DNA of 64,000 bases from Hespellia sp. (GTDB lineage: Bacteria > Bacillota > Clostridia > Lachnospirales > Lachnospiraceae): contig JAQUVD010000012.1 of assembly GCA_028693555.1 (NCBI GenBank), positions 19,382 through 83,381 on the forward strand, read 5' to 3'. Both the position numbers and the translations under genes were made by a program. The notes below the pieces were generated by a model. The model saw nothing but the letters and a program-made list of their open reading frames with translations. It made no database searches and had not been told where the DNA came from. The stretch's first letter is position 1. Each line of letters begins with the position of its first letter. Shown here one piece after another: positions 1 to 8,204 of this stretch.

Positions 1-722
1 ATGTGTTCAATCGTAGCATTATGCCCGTGCATTCCAGAGAGAATCTCACCGTTACTGATCACTGCGGCACCCAGATGATTACTGATTGAAAGATAGAAAG
101 CATTCTTCAGTTCGGGCGATACCCACATTTCCGAGATGGCGGCACATTCCGCATCATGGAGAAAATAGCAGGTATATGGAAGATACCGGGTGAATTCCTC
201 GATGGAGAGCCCGGTGCATGAGAGGATCTTACCGTAGATAATTGTCTGTCTGTCAGGAGAAACCAATCCCTGCATCGCAAAACCAATCCCCAAAATCTGT
301 TCATCATTGATATTCAGTTTATTCTTAAATTCCAAAATCTTATCACTAACTGTTTTAAAATAAAATTCTTCTTTTGCGAAATCAATCGCAAATACAAGAC
401 GATCTATCTTCTGACCATATAAATTGACGAAGATGATCTTCACTTCATTTACTAAAATCTCAACACCAATACTGACTCTGCGGTTAGGAACGATGGAATA
501 GGCGGCAGCCTTTCTTCCGACATAATCCGTATTGATCTGTCCGTTTTTTTCAATTAATCCATCCTGTTCCAGTGTGGACAGGTTCGTTGTGACGGTAGGT
601 CGGCTCAGGCGAAGATTGTAGCAGATATCCTGCTGAGAAACTTTCCTGTGCTGATATATATAATGATAAATCAGATTTCGATTATTTTGTTTGATCTGAT
701 TCGGTGTAATACTGTTCTTCAT
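1..722 (-). CDS. ROK-family transcriptional repressor (3' end outside window)
   Basis: Partial gene reading off the left edge. The N-terminal 70 or so residues form a winged helix-turn-helix of the MarR-like ROK/NagC/XylR type (NQIKQNNRNLIYHYIY, then SRPTVTTNLSTLEQDGLI). An actin-like ROK fold follows, with IGVEILVNEVKIIFVNLYG and, near the window edge, the GMHGHNATIEH block that matches the region preceding the ROK zinc site. An upstream ATG at 737 is in frame, but GGAG lies nine bases before the ATG at 722, so I prefer 722. It is transcribed divergently from the SDR operon and is likely its sugar-responsive repressor; it may also repress itself, since matching repeat elements sit at both promoters. 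Effector unknown; a pentose, polyol or phosphosugar is an inference from the neighbours. Confidence 0.85.
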   Translation of the reverse strand, partial: MKNSITPNQIKQNNRNLIYHYIYQHRKVSQQDICYNLRLSRPTVTTNLSTLEQDGLIEKNGQINTDYVGRKAAAYSIVPNRRVSIGVEILVNEVKIIFVNLYGQKIDRLVFAIDFAKEEFYFKTVSDKILEFKNKLNINDEQILGIGFAMQGLVSPDRQTIIYGKILSCTGLSIEEFTRYLPYTCYFLHDAECAAISEMWVSPELKNAFYLSISNHLGAAVISNGEILSGMHGHNATIEH

Positions 723-735
723 GTTAAAACGCTCC

Positions 736-758
736 ATTTTGTAAAATGATTTTGTAAA
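736..758. promoter_or_regulatory. Candidate ROK operator at the regulator's own start
   Basis: The 15-mer ATTTTGTAAAATGAT is followed at once by TTTGTAAAT, giving two direct TTTGTAAA half sites. The 15-mer recurs as an exact reverse complement in front of the SDR operon. The site lies just downstream of a possible minus-strand -10 (TATGAT on the minus strand at 768-763), which would suit autorepression. Assignment to the ROK protein is inference from position. Confidence 0.6.
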
Positions 759-841
759 TTTCATCATATCACAGATAAAAGCAGAAAACCATTGTGATAT
801 TTATACAAAAAAATAGATAATTTATTAGGAAATATTGCGAA

Positions 842-870
842 TTGACGAAAGGGCATTTTAAGGTTATTAT
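842..870 (+). promoter_or_regulatory. Sigma-A promoter of the SDR operon
   Basis: TTGACG, a 17-bp spacer and TATTAT. The predicted transcript starts near 877, just before the operator copy. Confidence 0.6.
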
Positions 871-888
871 GTAACTACAATTTGATAA

Positions 889-903
889 ATCATTTTACAA
901 AAT
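889..903. promoter_or_regulatory. Candidate ROK operator upstream of the SDR operon
   Basis: ATCATTTTACAAAAT, the exact reverse complement of the copy at 736-750. It lies about 12-27 bases after the predicted transcription start, a position suited to blocking transcription. Confidence 0.6.
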
Positions 904-965
904 AAAAATGCAAAATGTATTTCAAAGAAAACAAAATCAAAAATTCAAAGAAAGAGGAGAACAAA

Positions 966-1742
966 ATGGGTATTATTGAAAAAATGAAAATGGACGGAAA
1001 AAAAGGATTTGTAACAGGAGCAGCAAGAGGAATCGGAAAATGCACTGCAACTGCATTTGCGGAGGCAGGTGCGGATGTCGCTATCGTAGATCTTGATTTT
1101 GAGGAAGCACAGAAGACAGCAAAAGAGCTGGCAGAAAAAACCGGAAGAAAAGTAATTGCAATTAAAACAGATTGCACGGACAAAGATCAGGTAGATGCAA
1201 TGGTAGAGCAGGTGGTAGCAGAGCTTGGCGGACTCGATTTTTGTCACAACAACGCAGGAATCTGCATCAACGCACCGGCAGAAGAGATGACTTATGAGCA
1301 GTGGTCGAAGGTAATCAATATTAATCTGAATGGAATATTCCTGACCGATATTGCCGCTGGAAAGTACATGCTTGCAAACGGTGGTGGTTCCATCATTAAC
1401 ACAGCTTCTATGTCAGCACATATTGTAAATGTTCCGCAGCCACAATGTGCATACAATGCTTCGAAGGCGGCAGTCATTCAATTGACCAAGTCATTGGCAA
1501 TCGAGTGGGCAAAGAGAGGCGTTCGCGTTAACAGCATCAGCCCGGGATACATCGGAACAGAACTGACATTGAATTCTCCTACATTAATTCCGTTGATTGA
1601 ACAGTGGAATGAGATGGCTCCAATGGGAAGAATGGGAAAACCGGAAGAACTGGAGTCAATCTGTGTATACCTTGCAGGGGACACAAGTACCTTTACAACT
1701 GGATCGGATTTCACGATTGATGGCGCATTTACGTGCTTCTAA
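966..1742 (+). CDS. SDR-family sugar alcohol dehydrogenase / ketose reductase
   Basis: A 258-residue classical short-chain dehydrogenase/reductase. It shows the Rossmann TGAARGIG motif (residues 17-24), an acidic residue at the end of beta-2 (VDLD), NNAG, a catalytic serine in NTASMS, and YNASK (Tyr163, Lys167). The block around PQPQCAYNASKAAV and NSISPGYIGTELT resembles the mannitol/sorbose/arabinitol dehydrogenase-like branch, so a pentitol or hexitol to ketose reaction is likely. I start at the ATG preceded by GAGGAG rather than an upstream ATG. It is the first gene of an operon with a ribulokinase-like kinase, suggesting oxidation of a pentitol such as L-arabinitol or ribitol, or reduction of the ketose. 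The exact substrate cannot be read from sequence. Confidence 0.85.
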   Translation: MGIIEKMKMDGKKGFVTGAARGIGKCTATAFAEAGADVAIVDLDFEEAQKTAKELAEKTGRKVIAIKTDCTDKDQVDAMVEQVVAELGGLDFCHNNAGICINAPAEEMTYEQWSKVININLNGIFLTDIAAGKYMLANGGGSIINTASMSAHIVNVPQPQCAYNASKAAVIQLTKSLAIEWAKRGVRVNSISPGYIGTELTLNSPTLIPLIEQWNEMAPMGRMGKPEELESICVYLAGDTSTFTTGSDFTIDGAFTCF

Positions 1743-1845
1743 TTACATATCGTGTATCAACTTACCGGAACAAAAAGACGGATCGGGGCAGCTGGAGAAA
1801 CTGCTCCGATATATTTTATCTGATGTAATAAAAGAAAGGGACCAA

Positions 1846-3441
1846 ATGAATAGAAAAGAAGCAATTGTAAATGGAAAAACAGCATTGGGAATTGAACTTG
1901 GTTCGACTAGAATCAAAGGAGTACTCGTTGATTTAAAAGGAAATGTTCTCGCTGTCGGAATATATGACTGGGAAAACTCTTTTGTTGACAATGTCTGGAC
2001 CTACAGTCTGGATGAAATTCATAAGGGTGTGCGTGGATGCTACAGTTCTCTGAGGGAGAATGTAGAGGAAACATACAATATGAAGCTTACGACCATCGGA
2101 GCACTTGGAATCAGTGCAATGATGCACGGATACATGGCACTGAATAAAGAGGGAGAACAGATTGCACCGTTCCAGACTTGGCGTAATACCAATACACAGC
2201 AGGCGGCAGATGAACTCACAGAACTGTTAGAATTCAACATTCCACTGCGTTGGACGGCGGCACATCTTTATCAGAGAATCTTAGACAGAGAAGAGCATGT
2301 AAAGGATTTAGATTTCGTGTCTACTCTGAGCGCATATATTCATCTAAAGCTTACCGGTGAACGTGTCATCGGAGTCGGAGATGCAGCAGGAATGTTTCCG
2401 ATTGATTCAGAAAAAAATGATTATAATGCGGAAATGATGAACAAATTCAACACTCTGATAAAACCATATGGATATTCATGGAACGTAGAGGATCTTTTTC
2501 CGAAAGTACTGGTGGCAGGTGAAAATGCAGGGACATTGACAAAAGAGGGCGCAGCATTTCTGGATGAGAGCGGACAATTGCAGCCGGGAATCCCATTGTG
2601 TGCACCGGAAGGTGATGCGGGAACCGGAATGGTGGCAACCAATTCTGTTGCACCGGGGACAGGAAACGTATCGGCAGGAACCAGTACATTTGCAATGATT
2701 GTATTGGAAAAGCAGCTGAGTAAGGTTTACCGGGAGATTGATATGGTCACGACACCGACCGGATTTCCATGTGCAATGTCACATGCAAATAATGGAACCT
2801 CGGATCTGAACGCATGGGTTTCGCTGTTTGGTGAATTTGCGGAAATGATGGGAATAAAGACAGATCAGGGTGAACTGTTCGGTAAGCTGTATACAAAGGC
2901 CCTGGAGGGGGACACAGACTGCGGCGGGCTTCTCGCATATGGCTATTACTCCGGAGAGAACATTACCATGATTAATGAAGGCCGTCTGGCATTCCTTAGA
3001 ACAGCAGAGAGCAGATTCAGTCTGGCAAACTTTATGAAGGTACATTTATATACATCCTTAGGCGCAGTGAAGCTCGGACTTGATATCCTGATGGAGGATG
3101 AAAAGGTAAAAGTAGAACGAATTACGGGACACGGTGGATTTTTTAAGACAAAGGGCGTGGGTCAGCGTTATCTGGCTGCCGCAGTAAATGCTCCGGTCAC
3201 AGTCATGGATACAGCAAGCGAAGGCGGTGCATGGGGAATTGCCCTTCTGGCAGCATTTCTGGTTGCAAAGAATTCGGATGAAAAACTGGAAGAGTATCTG
3301 GAAAACAGAATTTTTAAAGAACTCTCCGGTGAGACAATCGCGCCGTATGAAGCAGATGTGAAAGGATTTCACACGTTTATGGAACACTACAAATCAGGAC
3401 TTGTCATTGAAGAGTCGGCAATTGAGGCAATGGATTGGTAA
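1846..3441 (+). CDS. FGGY-family carbohydrate kinase, ribulokinase-like (paralogue 1)
   Basis: A 531-residue FGGY kinase. The N-terminal phosphate-binding strand is GIELGSTRIKGVLVD, and the catalytic-base region is [16 protein letters not shown]. It shares long identical blocks with the kinase inside the ara operon at 8205 ([40 protein letters not shown]), so the two are paralogues. From memory this is the non-orthologous clostridial ribulokinase type (AraK), often mis-named xylulokinase. The start is the ATG behind GAAAGGG; an upstream in-frame extension overlaps the SDR gene and is discarded. Likely reaction: ATP-dependent phosphorylation of L-ribulose or a related ketose produced by the SDR enzyme, with AraD available downstream. 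Confidence 0.85.
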   Translation: MNRKEAIVNGKTALGIELGSTRIKGVLVDLKGNVLAVGIYDWENSFVDNVWTYSLDEIHKGVRGCYSSLRENVEETYNMKLTTIGALGISAMMHGYMALNKEGEQIAPFQTWRNTNTQQAADELTELLEFNIPLRWTAAHLYQRILDREEHVKDLDFVSTLSAYIHLKLTGERVIGVGDAAGMFPIDSEKNDYNAEMMNKFNTLIKPYGYSWNVEDLFPKVLVAGENAGTLTKEGAAFLDESGQLQPGIPLCAPEGDAGTGMVATNSVAPGTGNVSAGTSTFAMIVLEKQLSKVYREIDMVTTPTGFPCAMSHANNGTSDLNAWVSLFGEFAEMMGIKTDQGELFGKLYTKALEGDTDCGGLLAYGYYSGENITMINEGRLAFLRTAESRFSLANFMKVHLYTSLGAVKLGLDILMEDEKVKVERITGHGGFFKTKGVGQRYLAAAVNAPVTVMDTASEGGAWGIALLAAFLVAKNSDEKLEEYLENRIFKELSGETIAPYEADVKGFHTFMEHYKSGLVIEESAIEAMDW

Positions 3442-3458
3442 GGAGAAAGAGGTAGCAA

Positions 3459-4796
3459 ATGGAAAAATGGAGAAAACGTATTGGATATGGAATTGGGGAT
3501 CTTGGGTGTAATCTGGTTTTTAGTACAATGGCTTCCTATCTGATGGTATTTTATACAGATGTATTTGGAATTACGGCAGCGGCAGCAGGAACAATGATGC
3601 TGGTCACAAAATTTATCGATGCATTGACTGACACGGGGATGGGATTGATCGTGGATCGGACACATACCAGATGGGGACAGGGACGACCGTACTTTTTATT
3701 TGGAGCAGTTCCCTTTGCAGTCTTTACAATCCTGACCTTTTTTATTCCGGATCTGGGAAGCGGAGGAAAATTAGTCTGGGCATACGTTACATATTGTCTG
3801 CTTTGTACAGCCTACACAGTCGTAAATATTCCACTTAACACGATTGTTCCGAGACTGACCTCAGATGTTCATGAAAGAGATGTTCTGGTATCTACCAGAA
3901 TGATCTGCGCGATGGCGGGAACAGCGATCGTTATGACGATTACCGCTCCTTTGGTGCAGTTCTTTGGAAAAGGAAATGAGGCGAGAGGATATTTGATTAC
4001 AATGTCCATCTACGGGATTGCAGCCATGTTCATTTTCTTCCTGACATTTGCCAGCACCAAGGAAGTGGTGCCTCCAACCATTAATCAGAAGCATTGTTCG
4101 CTGAAGGATGATTTTAAAGGTTTAACCGGACAAGCATGGATTTTGTTTTTATTGAATTTATTCTATTTTTCACTGTATGTAGTAAGAAGCACCACGGTAA
4201 TCTACTACTTTAAATATAATTTGGGAAGGACGGACTGGTTATCTCTGGTAGGTATTTTAGGCATTCTTTCCGGTCTTCCGATGCTGCTGTTACTTCCATC
4301 ACTTGAGAAGAAATTCAGCAAAAAAAATCTGATGTTCTTTAGCATTATTTTATATGTCATTGGTGATATGGTATTATACATCGGACGCAATTCGGCGGCA
4401 TGCCTGCTCATTGGCCTGGTCATCACCGGACTTGGAATTTATGGAATATTTGGGATCACCTTCTCCATGCAGCCGGATGTCATTGACTATTCAGAGTATA
4501 AGAAAAATGCAAGTGTAGCCGGTCTGATTGCAGCGTTCCAGGGCTTCTTTGTAAAAGGCGGAATGGGTCTGACAAGTTTTGTCATCGGCGTATTCCTGAA
4601 AAACGGAGGTTACGTTGCAAATGCAGTGCAGACAGAAAAAGCGTTGTCCTATATCGAAGTTTGCTTTATCTGGCTTCCTATTATATTATGTATATTAATT
4701 GCAGTGCTCACCCATTTTTATAAGCTGGATGGAGTGAGAAAAGAGATGACAATGGAATTAGAAGACCGGAGGAAAAAGATCGAGAATGAAATATAA
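3459..4796 (+). CDS. GPH-family sugar:cation symporter (MFS)
   Basis: A 445-residue membrane protein with about twelve hydrophobic segments. Its N-terminus is the glycoside-pentoside-hexuronide signature: GDLGCNLVFSTMASYLMVFY, then a TKFIDALTD block and GLIVDRTHTRWGQGRPY. The family (MelB, XylP, LacS core) imports glycosides, pentosides or uronides with H+ or Na+. It has no C-terminal IIA domain. It lies 17 bp after the kinase with an AAGGAG ribosome site and overlaps the next gene by 11 bp, so it is cotranscribed. By context it should carry a pentose, pentitol or pentoside. Confidence 0.88.
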   Translation: MEKWRKRIGYGIGDLGCNLVFSTMASYLMVFYTDVFGITAAAAGTMMLVTKFIDALTDTGMGLIVDRTHTRWGQGRPYFLFGAVPFAVFTILTFFIPDLGSGGKLVWAYVTYCLLCTAYTVVNIPLNTIVPRLTSDVHERDVLVSTRMICAMAGTAIVMTITAPLVQFFGKGNEARGYLITMSIYGIAAMFIFFLTFASTKEVVPPTINQKHCSLKDDFKGLTGQAWILFLLNLFYFSLYVVRSTTVIYYFKYNLGRTDWLSLVGILGILSGLPMLLLLPSLEKKFSKKNLMFFSIILYVIGDMVLYIGRNSAACLLIGLVITGLGIYGIFGITFSMQPDVIDYSEYKKNASVAGLIAAFQGFFVKGGMGLTSFVIGVFLKNGGYVANAVQTEKALSYIEVCFIWLPIILCILIAVLTHFYKLDGVRKEMTMELEDRRKKIENEI

Positions 4797-5424
4797 GGGA
4801 GAAATATTTGATATGGACGGAGTCCTGTTCGATACAGAGAGGGTCTACCAGGAAACCTGGCATGAAATTGCCGCGGAGCAAAATGTTGAACTTGGGACAG
4901 ATTATTTAAAGGCAATATCGGGCAGTTATGGCGAGCATATGCGTCATGTGGTGGAAGCACATTATCATGTGCAGGATGGAACAGAGATTGTGGAGGAGTG
5001 CATGCGGCGGGTTCGAAAGAAATTAGCAGCGCATGTACCTGTGAAGCCAGGGGTATATGAGATTCTGGAATTATTCAGAGAAAAGGATCTTAAGATGGCG
5101 GTCGCAAGCAGCAGTCTGAAGCCACAGATCGAAGCAAATCTTCAAAATGCGAAGATGGATGGTTACTTTGATGAGGTTGTTAGCTCTTCGCAGGTGGAAC
5201 ACGGAAAGCCTGCTCCGGATATCTTTCTTTATGCGGCAAAAAAGATTGGGTGCAGACCGGAAGAATGCTTCGTCTTTGAAGACAGTGAGAACGGAGTGAG
5301 AGCGGGAAATGCGGCAGGCTGTATCGTGGTAATGATCCCGGATCTCATAGAACCATCGCCAGAGATTCGCCCATACTGCTCTGCGATTTGTTCCGATTTC
5401 TTTCAGGTGATTCCTCTTCTATAG
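4786..5424 (+). CDS. HAD-superfamily subfamily IA hydrolase (beta-PGM-like)
   Basis: A 212-residue haloacid dehalogenase-type phosphatase or mutase. Motif I is DMDGVLFDTE (nucleophile Asp9, general acid Asp11), motif II is VASSS, the motif III lysine is in HGKPAPD, and motif IV is FEDSENG. The cap between motifs I and II is the small helical C1 type of beta-phosphoglucomutase and sugar-phosphate phosphatases. It overlaps the symporter gene by 11 bp (translational coupling) and its tail overlaps the convergent AraC gene by 22 bp. A role removing dead-end sugar or polyol phosphates made by the neighbouring kinase is plausible but inferred. Confidence 0.85.
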   Translation: MKYKGEIFDMDGVLFDTERVYQETWHEIAAEQNVELGTDYLKAISGSYGEHMRHVVEAHYHVQDGTEIVEECMRRVRKKLAAHVPVKPGVYEILELFREKDLKMAVASSSLKPQIEANLQNAKMDGYFDEVVSSSQVEHGKPAPDIFLYAAKKIGCRPEECFVFEDSENGVRAGNAAGCIVVMIPDLIEPSPEIRPYCSAICSDFFQVIPLL

Positions 5425-6467
5425 TTTGCGGGCGTCACACCATATTTTTTTTGAAAAATCTTATAAAAGAATCCTTTATTGTGATAGCCGGAAGCTTCTG
5501 CAATTGCGTCGATACTCATGGACGTTGTTGTCAGAAGCACTTCGGCTTTTTCTAAGCGAATCTGCTGCACATAACCGGAATAGGTCAGCCCGGTTTTTTG
5601 CTTGATCAATCGATTAAAGTAATCCTCCTGATAGTGAAAAATAGTTACCAAATCCTGAATGGAAACGGATTGGAAATGGGCTTTGATATAGTTGGAAACT
5701 TCTTCAAATACCAGCCAGTTCATCGCCTTCTGATTCTCTTTTGAGAGAGAAAATGTATATTCGGTGCTTAAGATTCGGAAAATACGCAGCAGTAAGCCTT
5801 TGCAGATATAAGCTCCGCCGACATTGGGGCTGCCTAATTCGGTAAGGAGAAGTGACAGGCAGGAGTCTAAACTGGCGGTGGAAGATTCGGCTGCGCCCGG
5901 TACTTTTCGAGGCTTGAAGTGCAGGTATTGCTGAATGGAGGTCTGTTTCATCAGCGCAGACTGCAGAAAGGAAATGATATTTTCGGTGGTGATATTTTCA
6001 TTCATGACTTCTTTGAACATGTCGTTTGCAATGCCAAGAAATAGAATCGTTGCTTTGCCGGTTGCAACATCATCCTGATGAATACAGTTCTTATCAATCA
6101 GACAGAGATCGCCCTGTGAGAAGGTGATTTCCTTTCCCAAAATGATCTGGGTAAATTCTCCTTCAATGATATACGAGAGCTCGAGATAGTCATGTGTGTG
6201 AAGCTGGGTCAGGCAGTTTGCCTCAAAGACTCTGCTGTAATGAAAGCGTTCCGGCGCCGGACACATGGTGGCGTTTAGTTTGTTCTCTTTTGAAATGTTC
6301 CAGCAGAGCGCAAAGATTCGCTGCTCATTCATGAGCGGATAGGTCTTTACTTCCACAGAGGATGCAGAATATTCCGGGCAGACAATACGCGCCCCGAGAG
6401 GGTGCTCCGCTGGAAGAAGGCGGCCGCTTTGTTCTGTTAGTTTTTTACACATTTCTAATAAAGTCAT
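5403..6467 (-). CDS. AraC-family transcriptional regulator
   Basis: 354 residues. The N-terminal region includes a cupin-like sensor (HTHDYLELSYIIEGEF, FSQGDLCLID). The C-terminal 100 residues are a double helix-turn-helix AraC domain (SVSIQDLVTIFHYQEDYFNRL, then SMSIDAIAEASGYHNKGFF, FQKKYGVTPANYRR). GAGGTG precedes the ATG by ten bases. It is divergent from araA, across about 170 bp, and convergent with the HAD gene, so it is the prime candidate for the arabinose activator, in place of an AraR repressor. Effector assignment is inference. Confidence 0.88.
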   Translation of the reverse strand: MTLLEMCKKLTEQSGRLLPAEHPLGARIVCPEYSASSVEVKTYPLMNEQRIFALCWNISKENKLNATMCPAPERFHYSRVFEANCLTQLHTHDYLELSYIIEGEFTQIILGKEITFSQGDLCLIDKNCIHQDDVATGKATILFLGIANDMFKEVMNENITTENIISFLQSALMKQTSIQQYLHFKPRKVPGAAESSTASLDSCLSLLLTELGSPNVGGAYICKGLLLRIFRILSTEYTFSLSKENQKAMNWLVFEEVSNYIKAHFQSVSIQDLVTIFHYQEDYFNRLIKQKTGLTYSGYVQQIRLEKAEVLLTTTSMSIDAIAEASGYHNKGFFYKIFQKKYGVTPANYRRGIT

Positions 6468-6568
6468 CTAAAAAAACACCTCATTTCTTCCTTCATTATA
6501 GCGAGAACCTGATTGAAATACTAGTCGGATTCGGTAACTTTTTGAATTCGTTTAGCGGAGTTATGGAA

Positions 6569-6597
6569 TTGTCCGGTCGAAGCCTGAAGCTTATAAT
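6569..6597 (+). promoter_or_regulatory. Sigma-A promoter of araA
   Basis: TTGTCC, a 17-bp spacer, and a consensus TATAAT. The first transcribed base would be near 6604, leaving a short leader before the AGGAGG of araA. The AraC-type regulator gene is divergent, so its binding sites should lie in 6480-6570. Confidence 0.65.
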
Positions 6598-6638
6598 AAA
6601 AATAACAAAGTGAGGCTCAAAAATAGGAGGATTTGAAA

Positions 6639-8129
6639 ATGAAAAAATATCAGTTTTGGTTTTGCACAGGTTCACAGGATTTATATGGAGAGGAATGTCT
6701 CGCGCACGTGGCAGAGCATTCGAAGAGGATGGTGGAAGCACTGAACAAGTCTGGAAATCTCCCATATGAGGTCGTCTGGAAACCGACGCTTATTACAAAT
6801 GCTTTAATCAGAAAGACATTTAACGAAGCGAATATCGATGACAACTGTGCAGGTGTGATTACATGGATGCACACATTTTCACCGGCAAAATCATGGATTT
6901 TAGGATTAAAAGAACTGAGAAAACCACTGCTTCATTTCCATACACAGTTCAATCGGGAGATTCCATATGATGAGATCGACATGGATTTCATGAATGAGAA
7001 TCAGGCGGCACATGGTGACCGCGAATACGGGCATATTTTCACACGGCTTCACATGAACCGCAAGGTAATCATGGGATACTGGGACGATGCGCAGGTACAG
7101 AAACGAATCGGTACATGGCAGAGAACAGCGGTTGGTGTTCTGGAGAGCAGTCATGTGCGTGTCATGAGAATTGCAGATAACATGAGAAATGTTGCCGTTA
7201 CCGAAGGCGATAAGGTAGAAGCACAGATTAAGTTCGGCTGGGAAGTGGATGCGTATCCGGTGAATGAGATCAACGAAGCAGTAGATGCGGTATCCGAAGC
7301 GGATACAAATGCATTAGTAGACGAATACTATGACAAATATGACATCCTGTTAGAGGGAAGAGATGAGAAGGAATTCCGCAGACACGTTGCAGTGCAGGCT
7401 CAGATTGAGCTGGGATTTGAACGCTTCCTGACAGAGATGAATTATCAGGCAATCGTAACACATTTTGGTGACCTTGGCGGATTAAAACAGCTGCCGGGAC
7501 TTGCAATTCAGAGATTAATGGAAAAAGGATATGGCTTTGGCGGAGAAGGTGACTGGAAGACAGCCGGCATGGTCCGTGTGATGAAAATCATGACAGAAGG
7601 CATGGAAGGCGCGAAGGGAACTTCGTTCATGGAAGATTATACCTACAACCTTGTTGCAGGGAAAGAAGGGATTCTTCAAGCCCACATGTTAGAGGTGTGT
7701 CCATCGATTGCAGACGGCAAGATTGCAATCAAAGAGCAGCCGCTATCTATGGGAGACAGAGAAGATCCTGCAAGACTGGTATTTACAGCAAAGGAAGGAC
7801 CGGCGATTGCAACCTCTCTGATTGACCTTGGAGACAGATTCCGCCTGATCATCAATAATGTAGACTGTAAGAAAACAGAAAAACCAATGCCAAAACTTCC
7901 AGTCGCAACCGCATTCTGGACACCACAGCCGAATCTTCAGACCGGAGCCGAAGCCTGGATCTTAGCAGGCGGAGCACACCATACAGCATTTTCTTATGAT
8001 CTTACGGCAGAGCAGATGGGCGATTGGGCTGCAGCAATGGGAATTGAAGCGGTCTATATTGATCAAGATACGACGATCCGTCAGTTCCAGAATGAGTTGA
8101 TGTGGAACGACCTTGCTTTTCGCAGATAA
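6639..8129 (+). CDS. araA: L-arabinose isomerase
   Basis: A 496-residue enzyme converting L-arabinose to L-ribulose with a divalent metal, in the cytoplasm. FCTGSQDLYGEE at the N-terminus and WMHTFSPAKSWI are classic AraA signatures. The metal and catalytic residues occur as Glu303 (GGEGDWKTAG), Glu332 (SFMEDYTY), His349 (QAHMLEVCPS) and the His447/His448 pair (GGAHHTAF). These sit almost exactly at the positions known for E. coli AraA (306, 333, 350, 450). The ATG follows AGGAGG with good spacing. First gene of the araA-kinase-araD operon. Confidence 0.97.
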   Translation: MKKYQFWFCTGSQDLYGEECLAHVAEHSKRMVEALNKSGNLPYEVVWKPTLITNALIRKTFNEANIDDNCAGVITWMHTFSPAKSWILGLKELRKPLLHFHTQFNREIPYDEIDMDFMNENQAAHGDREYGHIFTRLHMNRKVIMGYWDDAQVQKRIGTWQRTAVGVLESSHVRVMRIADNMRNVAVTEGDKVEAQIKFGWEVDAYPVNEINEAVDAVSEADTNALVDEYYDKYDILLEGRDEKEFRRHVAVQAQIELGFERFLTEMNYQAIVTHFGDLGGLKQLPGLAIQRLMEKGYGFGGEGDWKTAGMVRVMKIMTEGMEGAKGTSFMEDYTYNLVAGKEGILQAHMLEVCPSIADGKIAIKEQPLSMGDREDPARLVFTAKEGPAIATSLIDLGDRFRLIINNVDCKKTEKPMPKLPVATAFWTPQPNLQTGAEAWILAGGAHHTAFSYDLTAEQMGDWAAAMGIEAVYIDQDTTIRQFQNELMWNDLAFRR

Positions 8130-8204
8130 TGAATAATAGCTTTTCATTTTGCAGTGAAAAAGTTATACTAGAATCAGTAGAAATTGGCAAGGAGGAAAGG
8201 AAAT

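Noticed and set aside
1597..1845. Extended start for the first ribulokinase
   Set aside because: Overlaps the SDR gene and has no similarity to FGGY kinases.
6468..6638. Catabolite-response (cre) elements upstream of araA and other operons
   Set aside because: No convincing WTGNAANCGNWNNCW match found by eye; a computed scan would be needed to be sure.
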